A DNA stretch of 63,572 bases from Oscillatoria sp. HE19RPO (GTDB taxonomy: Bacteria; Cyanobacteriota; Cyanobacteriia; Cyanobacteriales; Laspinemataceae), in assembly GCF_024220515.1 (NCBI RefSeq), contig NZ_JAMXOT010000141.1, positions 1-63,572 of the forward strand, written 5' to 3'. A program made the position numbers and the translations under genes. Under the pieces are notes generated by a model, which did not search any database, was not told the DNA's origin, and was given only the letters and a program-made list of their open reading frames with translations. This document shows, piece by piece, positions 45,203 to 56,635 of the stretch. Position 1 is the stretch's first letter. The number at the start of each line of letters is the position of its first letter.

Positions 45203-47254
45203 TTATTTAGAATGGACGTTGCCATTAGCGGTGGCGGTAGCTAAGAGGCGACTGGTGAGTTTGTCTGGGACTTCCTGGAGGTGATCGTACTTCCAGCGGA
45301 AGAACCCGACTCCCATTGTCAGCGATCGCAACTCCACAATCAAATCCTGCATTTCCGCTTGGGGTAAATAGGCTAAAACCTTATCCCATGATTTCCAGTT
45401 TTCCAGGGGTTCATAGCCTAAAATTTGGCCCCGTCGTCCGCTGATCAGTTGCATCATATTCGAGGTAAAGTCCGTCGGTGCACAAATCTCCACCGAGGCG
45501 ATCGGTTCGAGCAAGGTGGGCTCACATTCGGCTAACCCCTCTTGCATTGCCAACCGTGCCGCCTGTTTAAAGGACTGTTCTGAACTATCCACGGAGTGAT
45601 AGGACCCATCGGTGAGGGTGACGGCAATATCCACCACAGGAAATCCCAAGGGTCCCTGATTCAGGTACTCGCGCACCCCCATTTCTACCCCAGGAATATA
45701 CTGTTTAGGAACGACGCCGCCGACGATTTTCTCATTGAAGTGATACCCTTCCCCCCGAGGCAGGGGTTTGATTTCCAGGTAAACATCGCCAAATTGGCCG
45801 TGACCCCCACTTTGGTGCTTGTAGCGCCCATGAATCCGGGGTGCGGCTTTGCGAATGGTTTCCTTGTAGGGCACATGGGGGACTTGGGTAACCATCGGCA
45901 GGTTGTACTTGCGCCGCAGACGATCCAAGGTGACTTTGATGTGAATTTCACCTTGACCCCAGAGGATAATCTCGTGGGTATCGGGATTTTGTTCCCAGGC
46001 GAGGGCGGGGTCTTCTTCCAGGAGTTTGGTCAAGGCAGCGCTGATTTTCACTTCGTCGCTGCGCCGTTCCGGGGCGATCGCCAGGGCAAACACCGGAGGC
46101 AGTTGCTCCGCTTTAGGTAATTCCGATTTGAGCTTGCCTTCCCCGGTGGTGAGGGTATCTCCCGTCTGAATCCCTTCCATGCGCGACAAGGCGACAATAT
46201 CTCCCTCTACCGCTTTCTGAATGGTTTCAGTTTGCTGTCCCTTCATCCGATACATTCCCCCAATCCGGACGCCGTTAAGGGTCATGTTATCGGTGATTTC
46301 CCCTTTCCACACTCGCACGAGGGACATCTTGCCCCCTTGCGGGGTGTAGTAAGTTTTAATCACTTGGGCTAAGGGTTCACCGGAATGCAGGGGGATTCCC
46401 CGGCGATCGGCGGTGGTTTTGGGTTCCGGCGCTTCCCGAATCAGGGCATTGAGCAAGGGTCTGACGCCATAATCTGAATCCGCTACTCCCATAAAGACGG
46501 GGACGATTAAATCGGCCCCTAATTCCATTTTGAGGTCAGCGACAATTTCATCTTGGGAGGGTTCAATTTCTTCGAGGAGTTCTTCGAGGAGGCGATCGTC
46601 AAAGTTAGCTAACTCTTCTAACATCTCCTGACGAGCCTCATGTTCTTCTTGTTTGAGTTCCTCGGGAATGGGTACGGGGTCTGGTTCGCTGCCACCGTGG
46701 TAGTGATAGGCTTGTTCGGTGACCAGATCGATAAATCCCACGGGGTCGGAGCCTTTGAGAATGGGATATTGATGGGGGACTAGGGGTCGGGCGGAGACGG
46801 CTTTGAGGGCGTGGAGGACGTCCATAAAGCTATCTTTGGCGCGGTCCATTTTGTTGACAAAGACGAGATGGGGGATTTCCCAGTCATCTAAGAACTTAAA
46901 TAAGGGGGCTAAGGTGAGCACCCGGCTGACTTCGGGTTCGCAGACGACGACGGCGGCACCGGTGCCTTTGAGGGCGTTGTAGGTTTCTTGGATAAATTCT
47001 ATGGATCCAGGGCAGTCTACGAAGGTGAAGCGGACATCATGGTATTCAGTGGAGGCGGCGGATATCTCCACACTCATTTGGCGATCGCGGGCTTCTGCGG
47101 AACTATCGCCAACGGTTGTCCCTTCTTTGACGTTTCCTTTCCTACTAATTGCGCCGGTTACAAACAACAGGCTTTCGAGTAAGGTGGTTTTTCCACTCAG
47201 ATATGGGCCTACAATCGCGACGTTTCGCACGTCGGAGACAACTTTTTCGGTCAT
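45203..47254 (-). CDS. EF-G-like GTPase, atypical (FusA-like paralogue)
   Basis: 683 residues with EF-G domain order: G domain (1-270), domain II (about 295-380), III-V to the end. GGGAG lies 7 bases upstream. The GTPase motifs are unusual: P-loop GPYLSGKT (16-23) instead of GHIDAGKT, and switch II DCPGS (80-84) instead of DTPGH, so the catalytic His is Ser. NKMD is intact. This marks the EF-G-like group found beside the true translocase in cyanobacteria and many other bacteria. It may bind GTP and ribosomes but hydrolyse slowly. The canonical fusA would be in a ribosomal protein operon elsewhere. Precise role unknown. Confidence 0.88.
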   Translation of the reverse strand: MTEKVVSDVRNVAIVGPYLSGKTTLLESLLFVTGAISRKGNVKEGTTVGDSSAEARDRQMSVEISAASTEYHDVRFTFVDCPGSIEFIQETYNALKGTGAAVVVCEPEVSRVLTLAPLFKFLDDWEIPHLVFVNKMDRAKDSFMDVLHALKAVSARPLVPHQYPILKGSDPVGFIDLVTEQAYHYHGGSEPDPVPIPEELKQEEHEARQEMLEELANFDDRLLEELLEEIEPSQDEIVADLKMELGADLIVPVFMGVADSDYGVRPLLNALIREAPEPKTTADRRGIPLHSGEPLAQVIKTYYTPQGGKMSLVRVWKGEITDNMTLNGVRIGGMYRMKGQQTETIQKAVEGDIVALSRMEGIQTGDTLTTGEGKLKSELPKAEQLPPVFALAIAPERRSDEVKISAALTKLLEEDPALAWEQNPDTHEIILWGQGEIHIKVTLDRLRRKYNLPMVTQVPHVPYKETIRKAAPRIHGRYKHQSGGHGQFGDVYLEIKPLPRGEGYHFNEKIVGGVVPKQYIPGVEMGVREYLNQGPLGFPVVDIAVTLTDGSYHSVDSSEQSFKQAARLAMQEGLAECEPTLLEPIASVEICAPTDFTSNMMQLISGRRGQILGYEPLENWKSWDKVLAYLPQAEMQDLIVELRSLTMGVGFFRWKYDHLQEVPDKLTSRLLATATANGNVHSK

Positions 47255-47616
47255 GATTCACTCCCGTGAGTTAGTTAGTAAAGTTAAAAAAATTTTAAGA
47301 GGGCCAAGGGGATAGCCTATTTAAAGTAAAATCCTTATCCTGACTCTATTGGAAACAAGGCGATCGGCATCAGTTCTTCTCGTATGGGTCTTGATGTCTT
47401 TTAGATTACCGTATTTTTGGACTCAAGAATTACCGATTGAGGGACTTGTTTTTCTTAGCTTAATCCTTTTTGTTTGAATTTTAAAGAAGTGTTATCCCTT
47501 GAAAATTATCGTCGAGGGTGAGTGTTGGCTCTAAAATTCTGGCAGACTCTAGTCAGAGGCAGGGATTTTAGGGTAAAACCAGATTAAACCACCTCGACTC
47601 ATTTCCAGGAGGGGCG
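47255..47616. promoter_or_regulatory. Divergent promoter region
   Basis: 362 bases between the divergent EF-G-like and TPR genes; both promoters must be here. The DNA is AT-rich near 47279-47345 and 47455-47500 but I see no definite boxes. AGGAGG at 47608-47613 is the TPR ribosome site. Confidence 0.4.
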
Positions 47617-48525
47617 ATGCAATTACAACGGAACATAAGGGCCCGAATCGTGGGCGTGACGCTCTTGATTTGGATGATGCCGTTGCTGTGGATGCTGGGG
47701 GAGGGGGTGCCAGGGATGGGCGCTGCTGTCGCCCAGGGGACTTCCCAAGCGGCCCTGGATTGGGTCAACCGGGGACTAGGCTCGATTCAAGCGGGTCAGG
47801 TATCCGAGGCGATCGCCGCGTTTCGTCGAGCGGCTCAACTGGACCCAACCCTAGCTGTGGCTCATTATAATCTGGGCTTGGCGCTGCGGCAATCGGGAGA
47901 ATTACAAGGGGCGGCGGATTCGTTCTACCAAGCGACTCAAGCGGACCCCAACTTTACCCTGGCCTTTGCTAATTTGGGGGCGGCCCTGATTGAAGGGAAT
48001 AATCTCGATCGCGCCCGGGATTATTTACAACGGGCGATCGCCTTGGACCCCCAAATGGGATTAGCTCATTATAATCTGGGTCTGGTCCTGGAGCAACAGC
48101 AGTTATGGGATGCTGCTGCGGCTTCGTTTCAGCAGGCGATGCAGTATAGTCCCACGACTCCAGAACCCCCCTATCATCTCGGACTGGTTTATCTCGAACA
48201 AGGGAAACTGGAGGAGGCTAAATCAGCGTTTAACCGGGCAGTCAGCATTACTTCTAATCATGCTCCGGCTCACTATCATCTGGGGTTTATTGCTTACAAT
48301 CAAGGGGATTTGAACGCCGCTTTAGACTCATTTCGGCGGGCGGCGGAAGGGAATCCTAATTATGCCAATGCCTATTATGGGGCGGGGTTAGTGTTTCTGC
48401 GTCAGGGGAATTTCACCGAAGCTCAACGAGTGTTGGAATATGCCCGAGACCTTTATACGTTGGAGGGAAATACGGAACGGGCGATCAATGCTGAACGACT
48501 GTTAGAGCGATCGCGCAATCCCTAA
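47617..48525 (+). CDS. Secreted or membrane-anchored TPR protein
   Basis: 302 residues; strong AGGAGG site upstream. An N-terminal hydrophobic segment (about 8-40, ending near AAVAQG) is a signal peptide or anchor, so the protein is extracytoplasmic. Seven tetratricopeptide repeats (about 46-285) follow, with the WNxGxxxxxxGxxxxAxxxFxxAxxxxP pattern, for example AHYNLGLALRQSGELQGA and AHYNLGLVLEQQQLWDAA. TPR arrays bind other proteins; the partner is unknown. It stands alone, convergent with the CHASE kinase. Confidence 0.85.
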   Translation: MQLQRNIRARIVGVTLLIWMMPLLWMLGEGVPGMGAAVAQGTSQAALDWVNRGLGSIQAGQVSEAIAAFRRAAQLDPTLAVAHYNLGLALRQSGELQGAADSFYQATQADPNFTLAFANLGAALIEGNNLDRARDYLQRAIALDPQMGLAHYNLGLVLEQQQLWDAAAASFQQAMQYSPTTPEPPYHLGLVYLEQGKLEEAKSAFNRAVSITSNHAPAHYHLGFIAYNQGDLNAALDSFRRAAEGNPNYANAYYGAGLVFLRQGNFTEAQRVLEYARDLYTLEGNTERAINAERLLERSRNP

Positions 48526-48563
48526 TCCTTAAAACAGTCTAAATTTCTGAGCGGCGGGTGACT

Positions 48564-50576
48564 TTACCCCTTGTGACTCACCGGCAGTTGAATCCGAAAT
48601 TCTGTGCCTTTTCCCCTAGTGGAAAAACAGTTTAACTTTCCTAAATGTTTTTCCACAATAATTTGGTAACTAATCGAAAGCCCTAATCCGGTTCCTTTGC
48701 CAATGGGTTTAGTCGTAAAAAATGGGTTAAAAATATTGGGGAGAATGTCTGGAGGAATCCCGGCTCCATTATCCTCAATCCAAATCACAATGAACTCGGG
48801 ATTCACTGCCTTCCCCCCCTCAATGGGGGTTTCCTTTGGACTTTTTTGGAGAACTTCAGTACAGAGGGTGAGGGTGGGAATATAGTCTTTTGAAGGGGGT
48901 TGAGCCAGGGTGTCTTCTAAGGCATCAATGGCATTAGCCAACAGATTCATAAACACCTGATTCAATTGCCCCGGATAACACTCTAACAAAGGCAGTTCTG
49001 CGTATTTTTTGACCACTTGAATCGCCTGATGTCCGGCGGTGGCTTTGAGTCGATGTTGCAAAATCATCAAGGTACTATTCAGCCCTTGATGAATATCAAC
49101 TGCCTTGATTTCCGCTTCATCGGTGCGGGAAAAATTTCGCAAACTCAAGACAATATTTTGAATCCGTTCGGCCCCGACGGTCATGGATTTAATCGTTTTA
49201 GGTAAATCTTCTATCAGAAAATCTACATCGATCGCTTCGGCTTCTTCTTGAATTTCTGTCACGGGTTCGGGATAGTGTTCTTGATAAAGCGCGAGCAAAA
49301 AGAGTAAGTCTTTGACATATTCATCCGCATGATTAACATTACCGTAGATAAAGCTCACCGGGTTATTAATTTCATGAGCAACCCCGGCTACTAATTGACC
49401 AATGGAAGACATTTTTTCCGCTTGAATCAGTTGACCTTGGGTCGTTTGCAACTGCTGCATCGCGGCTTCTAAATCCGTGGTCCGACGGATGGATAATCCT
49501 AAATAAATGGTGATAATTCCAGTCAGGAGCACGCCGATCGCCAGGGTCGCAATGGTGTCCGCCATGAATCCTTGAAAGGTTGAGGTGGGACGCAGGACAA
49601 GGGTCCATTGACGATTGGCAACCTGAAGGGTCTGGGTACAGAGACTGGGATTTTGGTAGCACAAAGACTTTGGAGAGAGGGGTTTAGGGTGTTGCAGACG
49701 GGTATCTGCAATAAATTGTTGAGTTTGAGAGTCATAAAAGATTAAAACTTGATTATCCGGTGCCGCTGCCTGGTCAAGTAAGTAAAAATCCAGGTTATTG
49801 AGGGTTAATCCCCCTAATGACTTTTCCAACAAATTGGAGAGACTATAGACGGTGTAAGTCGTTCCCATAAACCTATTGCGGCGATCGCGGATTCCGTGGG
49901 GTCGTTCGCCTCCTCGGTAAACCGGGCGAAACATCGCCATCCCATAAGTCTTGCCATCGGCTAACACAAATCGTTCCGTTACCGAGATCTGGCCCTCGTT
50001 TTTTCCCCGGTTGATCGCCGCCCTCACCCTGGGGTCATAACTGGGATCCAGTCCCAACAGCTCTCCTTTATAGCGACTGGCGGGTTGTCCATAGAGAATG
50101 GGAAAATATTCTGGGCGATCGCCTGCGGGGATTAAGTTGCTATCAGAGGCGCGATCGCGAATCTGGAAATTTTCCTTCCCTTGCGCTTGCATCCGTTGCT
50201 CAAAAGCTCTGCGTTGTGACTGCGGCACTTTTTCTAGCCATGCCATCCCGAAAATTCCCGGGTAATTCTCAAAAAAGGATTGGGAAAACCGCTGAAAATT
50301 TTCCTCGGTCACTTGGCCGGAAATATCATACAATGCACCCAGCGATCGGGTGACTTGGAGATATTCATCGATATCGCTTTGTAAGGTGAGGGTCACGCTT
50401 TCCCGGCGTCGCGCTAAGTTGTCCTGTGCGGATCTTCGTTCCCATTCATAAACTCCCGTAGCAGCGATCGCAGAAAGTGACAAACCCACCAGTAAAGTCA
50501 ACCCCACCGGCAGGTAAGGACGGATTCCCAACAGGGCGTTTTTAACTTGTCCAAAATTTTTTAAATGAACTGTCAT
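48564..50576 (-). CDS. CHASE-domain sensor histidine kinase
   Basis: 670 residues. Membrane helix (about 18-42), periplasmic CHASE sensor (about 75-300; [40 protein letters not shown]), second membrane helix (about 340-362), a coiled coil, then HisKA with His401 ([12 protein letters not shown]) and HATPase with N box [20 protein letters not shown] and [19 protein letters not shown] domains bind small ligands such as cytokinins or peptides; the ligand here is unknown. No response regulator is adjacent, so the partner is elsewhere. Confidence 0.92.
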   Translation of the reverse strand: MTVHLKNFGQVKNALLGIRPYLPVGLTLLVGLSLSAIAATGVYEWERRSAQDNLARRRESVTLTLQSDIDEYLQVTRSLGALYDISGQVTEENFQRFSQSFFENYPGIFGMAWLEKVPQSQRRAFEQRMQAQGKENFQIRDRASDSNLIPAGDRPEYFPILYGQPASRYKGELLGLDPSYDPRVRAAINRGKNEGQISVTERFVLADGKTYGMAMFRPVYRGGERPHGIRDRRNRFMGTTYTVYSLSNLLEKSLGGLTLNNLDFYLLDQAAAPDNQVLIFYDSQTQQFIADTRLQHPKPLSPKSLCYQNPSLCTQTLQVANRQWTLVLRPTSTFQGFMADTIATLAIGVLLTGIITIYLGLSIRRTTDLEAAMQQLQTTQGQLIQAEKMSSIGQLVAGVAHEINNPVSFIYGNVNHADEYVKDLLFLLALYQEHYPEPVTEIQEEAEAIDVDFLIEDLPKTIKSMTVGAERIQNIVLSLRNFSRTDEAEIKAVDIHQGLNSTLMILQHRLKATAGHQAIQVVKKYAELPLLECYPGQLNQVFMNLLANAIDALEDTLAQPPSKDYIPTLTLCTEVLQKSPKETPIEGGKAVNPEFIVIWIEDNGAGIPPDILPNIFNPFFTTKPIGKGTGLGLSISYQIIVEKHLGKLNCFSTRGKGTEFRIQLPVSHKG

Positions 50577-50944
50577 AAAACCGTTTATTTTTTACTAATT
50601 TAACCGGATTCGCTCCTAGTAAAACCCTGCTAATTACTGGGGTCAAAAAAGTTTGCCTATTGAAACTCGCTGACTTATCACTCTTGGGTTCAAAAATCGC
50701 TACACTGGGGACAATCTGTTCTACAATAACATTTTCAACCCCGGGAGTGGGTCAGAAAAACCCCCGGTTTTTCGTCGGTTTCACCCAGAACAAGTTTTAT
50801 GTGGATCCGGTCTAGCCTGGGCGGGGTGGGTAGAATCCCGGGGCTTTCTTGGCGTATTCTTAGAAAGAGTTGTTAAATGGGGTGGCTTGTCGGCTTCAGT
50901 GGGAAGGCACAAGTGACCTCTAGTCCTTTAGAGTACGATCCGAT
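50577..50944. promoter_or_regulatory. Divergent promoter region of the CHASE kinase and glyS
   Basis: 368 bases between divergent genes. A GGGAGTGGGTC.../CCCCCGG hairpin-like stretch is near 50741-50768. Nothing else recognisable. Confidence 0.35.
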
Positions 50945-53107
50945 ATGGCTACCTTTCTATTAGAAGTTGGTACAGAAGAATTACCCGCAGGATTTCTCGA
51001 TAGCGCAATTACTCAGTGGCGATCGCGCATTCCCGATTCCCTCGCTGAACATTTCTTGACAAATGACGCAGTTTATGTATATGGCACCCCTCGCCGGTTA
51101 GCGGTGGTGATAGAAGGGTTGCCGGTTCAACAAGGCGATCGCGAAGAAGAAATTAAAGGCCCTCCCGCCTCCGCTGCCTATAAAGACGGCAAACCCACCA
51201 AAGCGGCAGAAGGATTTGCCAAAAAACAAGGCGTCGAACTCGATGCCTTAGAAATTCGCCCCACAGAGAAAGGGGATTTTGTTTTCCTGCGGAAAACCAT
51301 CACCGGACGTCTCACCACGGACATTCTCCAGGAGTTGGTCCCGCAATGGATTAGCAAACTCGAAGGCAAACGCTTAATGCGCTGGGGGAATGGAGAAATG
51401 AGATTTTCTCGACCCCTGCGCTGGTTAGTGGCCCTGTTTGACCCGGATATTTTACCCATTCAACTCGACAACGGGTCCGAAAGTCTCACCAGCGATCGCA
51501 TTTCCTCGGGTCATCGCGTCTTACACCCCCAACCCGTAAAAATTGCCACCGCCTCCGATTACATCCAATCCCTAGAAAATGCCTTTGTTTCCGTAGATCC
51601 GGACCACCGTCAATCCATCATTCAAGACCAAGTAAAAGCCGCAGCAGCAAAAGTCGGAGGAACTGCCGATATTTCCCCGGATTTACTCCAAGAAGTCACC
51701 AACTTAGTGGAATGGCCGACCGCCGTTTTAGGTAAATTTGATGAAGACTTCCTCATTTTACCCGCCGAAGTCATTACCACAGTCATGGTCAGCCATCAGC
51801 GGTATTTCCCCGTCTTAAAATCCGCCGAAACCTCCGGCAAATCCCCCGAACTTCTCCCCTATTTCATCACTATTTCTAACGGTGACCCGGCCAAATCTGA
51901 CCTCATTGCCCTCGGAAACGAACGGGTGATTCGCGCCCGATTAGCCGATGGTCAATTTTTCTATGAAACCGACCGGGCCAAACCCCTAGAAGCCTACTTG
52001 CCTAAATTAGAAGAAGTCACCTTCCAGGAAGATTTAGGCTCAATGCGCCAGAAGGTCGATCGCCTCTGTCAGGTTGCTGCTTTGATTACAGAACAATTGC
52101 AAATTCAGGGCGAACAAAAAGAGCAAATTGCCCGGGCGACCTTACTTTGCAAAGCCGATTTAGTCACCCAAATGGTCTATGAATTCCCGGAACTCCAAGG
52201 GGTGATGGGCGAAAAATATGCCCGGGCCTGTGGGGAATCGGAAGCTGTCGCTACGGCAATTTATGAACATTATTTACCCCGGAATGCCGGAGATAAATTA
52301 CCGGAAACTCCCGTGGGTCAAGTGGTGGGATTAGCCGACAAATTAGATACCTTAGTCAGTATTTTTGGCTTGGGGATGATTCCCACGGGTTCCTCCGACC
52401 CCTTTGCCCTGCGACGGGCCGCCAATGCGGTGATTAATTTAACTTGGACGGCGAATTTACCCTTAAACTTAGGGGAATTACTTGGGAAGATTGCGGCTGA
52501 ATTTACTGCCAGCCATCCGAAAACCTCCCCGGACTTGCTCTCGCAGTTACAGGAGTTTTTCTTACAACGCATTCGCACCCTGTTGCAAGAGGAACGAGGG
52601 ATTGATTATGACTTGGTGAATGCGGTTTTGGGGGAAGAGGACGCGGAATATAGCCAACGCGCTTTAGAGGATGTGTTGGATGTTCGCGATCGGGCTTTAT
52701 TCCTCCAGTCCATTCGCAATAATGGCAGCTTAGATACCATTTATGAAACCGTGAATCGGTCTGCACGATTGGCGAAACAGGGGGATTTGGAGACAACGGT
52801 TTTAGATCCGACTCAAGTGCTCAAACCGGAATTGTTCCAAAAATCCTCGGAACAAGGGTTTTATGATGCTTTGATCCGGTTAATGCCGACGACTCAAGCG
52901 GCGCGATCGCAGCGGAACTATCAGCAGTTGGTGGATGCCTTAGCAGAAATTACCCCAATCGTCAGCCAGTTTTTCGATGGGGAAGACAGCGTACTGGTGA
53001 TGGATCCGGACCCAGAAATCCGGCGCAACCGCCTCAACTCCATTGGTTTACTGCGAAATCACGCCCGGGTGTTGGCAGATTTCGGTCCCATTGTCAAACC
53101 CCAATAG
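50945..53107 (+). CDS. glyS: Glycyl-tRNA synthetase beta subunit
   Basis: 720 residues. The beta chain of the bacterial alpha2-beta2 enzyme, which binds and helps charge tRNA-Gly. Signature N-terminus [18 protein letters not shown], then [75 protein letters not shown], and [16 protein letters not shown] [17 protein letters not shown]. The C-terminal third is the anticodon-binding and HD-like region. glyQ (alpha) is not in this window, as is usual in cyanobacteria. Confidence 0.98.
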   Translation: MATFLLEVGTEELPAGFLDSAITQWRSRIPDSLAEHFLTNDAVYVYGTPRRLAVVIEGLPVQQGDREEEIKGPPASAAYKDGKPTKAAEGFAKKQGVELDALEIRPTEKGDFVFLRKTITGRLTTDILQELVPQWISKLEGKRLMRWGNGEMRFSRPLRWLVALFDPDILPIQLDNGSESLTSDRISSGHRVLHPQPVKIATASDYIQSLENAFVSVDPDHRQSIIQDQVKAAAAKVGGTADISPDLLQEVTNLVEWPTAVLGKFDEDFLILPAEVITTVMVSHQRYFPVLKSAETSGKSPELLPYFITISNGDPAKSDLIALGNERVIRARLADGQFFYETDRAKPLEAYLPKLEEVTFQEDLGSMRQKVDRLCQVAALITEQLQIQGEQKEQIARATLLCKADLVTQMVYEFPELQGVMGEKYARACGESEAVATAIYEHYLPRNAGDKLPETPVGQVVGLADKLDTLVSIFGLGMIPTGSSDPFALRRAANAVINLTWTANLPLNLGELLGKIAAEFTASHPKTSPDLLSQLQEFFLQRIRTLLQEERGIDYDLVNAVLGEEDAEYSQRALEDVLDVRDRALFLQSIRNNGSLDTIYETVNRSARLAKQGDLETTVLDPTQVLKPELFQKSSEQGFYDALIRLMPTTQAARSQRNYQQLVDALAEITPIVSQFFDGEDSVLVMDPDPEIRRNRLNSIGLLRNHARVLADFGPIVKPQ

Positions 53108-53127
53108 TTGAGGACCCTTCTATTTCT

Positions 53128-53774
53128 GGTCCCCTCCCCTTGGCAAGGGGAGGGTTAGGGTGGGGTCTCCGTGACGTGGCTTCCGCCACGTCACGGACTC
53201 ATAATGAGGCGATTCCCTACGGGATAGCTCTGCTTACCGCGCCTTTCTGGAGACGGGTCCAACCTCTTTCCTCGTTAATAGGCGCTATAGCGTCACTCCG
53301 ACACCAGTGGGTAGCGGGAGTGAGGTCACGCCTCGTCTCTGAGCGAGCGAGGCGCCCAAGCGACTCGGCGGCTTTAGCCTCCGTCAATGTGTTCAAATAA
53401 AATTGTGAGTAAGAATAACCATCTACGCGATGAATTGTCCTAGTACGGAGAAATCCCCGCAACGAAGAACCGGATGCAATTGGCATAACGACTAGACGAG
53501 CAAATAACGGCAGGACAAGGAGCGTACCTATCTGGCTTAGTGATGGAACCCAAAAGCAAAACAATTTGGAAAGTAAGCGCAATTGCAGCATCTTCTTGAT
53601 AGTTGTTTTGAGCGTCTAGGGGGATACTTGACTATCCCTTTTAAGCAAGTCTTAAAGAATCTGCCTCTCTTTAGAGGGCAGAGTGTCAATCCCACCAGCC
53701 ATTGCTCGTTCTGTGGCTTCAGCCACAGAACGAAGACCCCACCCTAACCCGGACCTTGCCAAGGGGAGGGGACC
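53128..53774. mobile_element. Long-TIR element, family E, copy 2 (647 bp)
   Basis: Left end GGTCCCCTCCCCTTGG...GGGTTAGGGTGGGG, right end its near complement. Inside are the palindromes GTGACGTGGCTTCCGCCACG (53172-53191) and CGTTCTGTGGCTTCAGCCAC (53707-53726) and the GGCGATTCCCTACGGGATAG block shared with copy 1. A 124-codon frame on the minus strand (53591-53217) spans repeat pieces and is not supported. This looks like a composite or deletion derivative without transposase. It lies between glyS and murD. Confidence 0.75.
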
Positions 53775-53882
53775 ATCAGGTGCAGACCCAACAATTGCTT
53801 TTTGCAGAGAAAACCCCCACTAGAGGGAGCAACAAACGGTAAGATTAAAATTAGACTTTGAAAAAATGCGATCCATAAAAGT

Positions 53883-55259
53883 ATGCCAAAGGCTCATATC
53901 ATTGGACTAGGACGCTCAGGGGTAGCTGCAGCGCGGTTATTAAAAAAGCAAGGATGGGATGTCACCTTGAGCGATCGCTCAGACAATGACTCCTTGCGAC
54001 AACAACAACAACTGTTGGCTGCTGATGGCATCGATGTACACCTGAATCAGTCCTTTGAACCGCAGAAGTCTTTGGATTGGGTAGTCGTCAGTCCGGGGGT
54101 TCCCTGGGATCTTCCCGCCTTGGTAACGGCGCGGCAGATGGGAATTACCACCCTGGGGGAAATGGAATTAGCTTGGCGCAATCTCAACGCTTGTCCCTGG
54201 GTGGGGATTACGGGAACCAATGGGAAAACGACGACAACGGCGTTAATTGCGGCAATTTTTCAAGCGGCAGGGTTGAATGCACCGGCTTGTGGGAATATCG
54301 GATATGCAGCGACGGAGTTGGCGTTAAATGGGTTTGGCGAGGACCGGGCAACCCCGGAGTATCCCGATTGGGTGATTGCGGAAATTAGTAGCTATCAAAT
54401 CGAGGCATCAGAAACGGTTGCACCGCAAATCGGGGTCTGGACGACCTTTACGCCGGATCACCTCAGTCGTCATGGTACGTTAGAAAATTATTTTAATATT
54501 AAGGCGTCTCTGTTGGAGCGATCGCAGCAAAAAGTCTTAAATGGAGATGACCCTTACCTCAGAAAAAGTTTAAGCGATCGCTGGCCAAATGCCTGCTGGA
54601 CGAGCATCAAAGGCAAAAGCGAGTTATTAGGAAATCCGGCTCACGGCGTTTATATTGAAGACGGTTGGGCGGTGGCAATGGGCGAGGCAGTCCTGCCGGT
54701 TGATGCCTTGAAAATGCCCGGGGAACATAATCTGACGAATCTGTTAATGGCGGTGGGTGTGGCGCGATTGGCGGGAATTGATAAAGCGGCGATCGCCGAT
54801 GCTGTTGCCAACTTCCCTGGGGTGGCTCACCGTTTGGAACGGATTCGCACTTGGCATGGAATTGACTTTATTAATGATAGTAAAGCCACCAACTACGATG
54901 CCGCACAAGTGGGATTAGCCTCCGTTGGTGCGCCGGTGATTTTAATTGCCGGGGGTGAAGCGAAAGAAGGGGATGATACGGGGTGGTTGCAAACCATTGA
55001 AGCGAAAGTCGCACAAGTGCTGCTGATTGGCGATGCTGCCGATGCCTTTGCCAAACGCTTAGAACAAGTAGGAAATGAGCGCTATGAAATCGTCTATGGT
55101 ATGGAACGGGCGGTGATTCGGGGGGCTGAGTTAGCGGAAGAACTGGAGGCGCAGGTGGTCCTCCTGTCTCCGGCTTGTGCCAGTTTCGATCAATATCAAA
55201 ACTTTGAGCAACGCGGGGATCATTTCCGCCAACTCTGTTTGGAAATGCTGCCGGAGTGA
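53883..55259 (+). CDS. murD: UDP-N-acetylmuramoyl-alanine:D-glutamate ligase
   Basis: Adds D-glutamate to UDP-MurNAc-L-Ala in peptidoglycan synthesis, in the cytosol. 458 residues, with the normal three Mur-ligase domains: N-terminal UDP-binding Rossmann ([20 protein letters not shown]), central ATPase with the P-loop [28 protein letters not shown] and [11 protein letters not shown], and the C-terminal glutamate-binding domain with [22 protein letters not shown] and [11 protein letters not shown]. All catalytic signatures are intact. Confidence 0.98.
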   Translation: MPKAHIIGLGRSGVAAARLLKKQGWDVTLSDRSDNDSLRQQQQLLAADGIDVHLNQSFEPQKSLDWVVVSPGVPWDLPALVTARQMGITTLGEMELAWRNLNACPWVGITGTNGKTTTTALIAAIFQAAGLNAPACGNIGYAATELALNGFGEDRATPEYPDWVIAEISSYQIEASETVAPQIGVWTTFTPDHLSRHGTLENYFNIKASLLERSQQKVLNGDDPYLRKSLSDRWPNACWTSIKGKSELLGNPAHGVYIEDGWAVAMGEAVLPVDALKMPGEHNLTNLLMAVGVARLAGIDKAAIADAVANFPGVAHRLERIRTWHGIDFINDSKATNYDAAQVGLASVGAPVILIAGGEAKEGDDTGWLQTIEAKVAQVLLIGDAADAFAKRLEQVGNERYEIVYGMERAVIRGAELAEELEAQVVLLSPACASFDQYQNFEQRGDHFRQLCLEMLPE

Positions 55260-55475
55260 GCAAGGGTCAGAGGGTTAGAGGGAGAGGGTCAGAGGGTTAG
55301 GACCGGGAGTAGGCTCGGTTCTAACCCGATGGCGTTAACTACAGGCGATCGCAATGTGCTGCGATTTGAATCACAACGACGGGTGATAAATCCAAGGGGT
55401 GAGTAATACTCAAATCACCGCTCAAAGTGACCCGGTGCTGCAAACTAGAAGCGCAGTAGAGTTGAATCCGAACTT

Positions 55476-55676
55476 ATGCCAGCACCTACTTTGAATCTGG
55501 AAGATAACCTCACTGACCTTTTCGCGCAAGCCTGGTTTTCCGGGAAACTGACCGCGATCGAACAGCATCGCCTTCAGATTGCGTTACTGAATAACGCTCT
55601 GAGTCGGGAGGATGCTTTGCTGGTCCATCGGTTGTTTTATGCTGTCCGTCGCGGATGGCTCAAAGTGAGTGCGTAG
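55476..55676 (+). CDS. Small conserved-looking cyanobacterial protein, function unknown
   Basis: 66 residues, mostly helical: NLTDLFAQAWFSGKLT, AIEQHRLQIALLNNALSRED, ALLVHRLFYAVRRGWLKV. Small proteins with this AWFSGxLT...LLYAVRRGxLKV shape are familiar from other cyanobacteria (from memory). No ribosome site is obvious. It lies about 215 bases after murD. Function cannot be assigned. Confidence 0.65.
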   Translation: MPAPTLNLEDNLTDLFAQAWFSGKLTAIEQHRLQIALLNNALSREDALLVHRLFYAVRRGWLKVSA

Positions 55677-56161
55677 GCGATTTTCAGCCGAATCTCCCTG
55701 AGTCCTCCCCTGTTCTTTGAAAGCGCGATCGCCACTGTGATCCGCTTCTGTTTACTGGGCGATCGAAACATTTTTATCTCACTCAACCGATTAGCGACTG
55801 ATCCAGTCGTTATTTTTTCCGCTCAGGGTCCAGGATCGGGGGATCTGCCGCCCGATCCTGAGTAGAGCAAGGGATAATGGATCAACTCGCCATTCCAATT
55901 GGGGACTCCAGAGCGAGCAAAATGTGAGTCTACTCTGCACAAACTGAGCCACAGATCCCTGGCGCTTCCTTTTTGTACCGAGTTCGGTCAAGCTAAACAT
56001 ACTTGCTTACGCACTCCAAGAGTGTTACAATTTTCTGGTTCTTAATTTAGATAGAGCGCTTCGGTGGACTCACGATCGTCATTTAGGGCAAATTAACGAT
56101 TTTGCGTCCTTTCAGACAACCAGGGATTCAGGCTTTCAACCGGATTTGATCAAAGAGGGTG
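55677..56161. other. Gene-free region with one hairpin
   Basis: 485 bases. A stem CAGGATCGGG / CCCGATCCTG (about 55830-55860) is the clearest structure and could be a terminator for the small gene before it, though the T-run is poor. The only open frame (69 codons, minus) is not supported. Confidence 0.4.
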
Positions 56162-56283
56162 ATCCCAAATCAGGTTGTTAAAAGTCGATGTTCTCTTGAG
56201 TGGGCCTCAAGAGGCTGAGTTCTGGTAGCTTGAACCCTTGAGGCTGGGGGTTTTTATGGACCGTTGAAAACCGGATTCCGTAT
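56162..56283. repeat. MITE family A, copy 5
   Basis: Bounded by ATCCCAAATCAGGTTGTTAA and TGAAAACCGGATTCCGTAT, with diverged interior (GGGCCTCAAGAGGCTG). The last 25 bases and what follows them (GGATTCCGTATGAATCCACCG) recur at about 56493-56515, which shows that this end was duplicated. Confidence 0.75.
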
Positions 56284-56298
56284 GAATCCACCGAACCG

Positions 56299-56479
56299 CT
56301 ATAGTAGTCCTAAATCAGTTGTGTCATGGATCTAAATCTGATTCCTGTGGAGTGCGTAAAGCCTTCGGCATAGCTTCGCTTACCGCGCTCGCAACAGCCT
56401 GTGCGTCAGCACGTAAACGTGCTGTAGGCATCACATCTTGTTCGCTATCTTTTTGACAAATCATTTAGGATTGCTATAG
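56299..56479. repeat. MITE family D
   Basis: About 181 bases with ends CTATAGTAGTCCTAAAT and ATTTAGGATTGCTATAG. Inside are GCACGTAAACGTGC-type palindromes and TTCGGCATAGCTTCGCTTACC. It is flanked on both sides by the copied MITE-A end, as if inserted in or between duplicated segments. Confidence 0.75.
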
Positions 56480-56567
56480 ACCTTTGAAAACCGGATTCCG
56501 TATGAATCCACCGAATCGCTATCTTAAATTAAAGTCGGTAATTGTGAAGGAATTAAGACATGAAAAA

Positions 56568-56635
56568 ATCGATAAATTCTCAACCAAGCCAACAATTTAT
56601 TATCGATAAATTCTCAACCAAGCCAACAATTTATT
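56568..56635. repeat. 34-bp tandem duplication in the transposase remnant
   Basis: Bases 56568-56601 and 56602-56635 are identical. 34 is not a multiple of three, so the duplication by itself shifts the InsA-like frame to an early stop. Confidence 0.95.

Noticed and set aside
53217..53591. 124-codon minus-strand frame
   Set aside because: It spans palindromes of the family-E element and starts in unrelated DNA; looks like chance.
55830..55860. Terminator after the small 66-residue gene
   Set aside because: The stem is good but the T-run is weak and it is 155 bases away; kept only as a remark.
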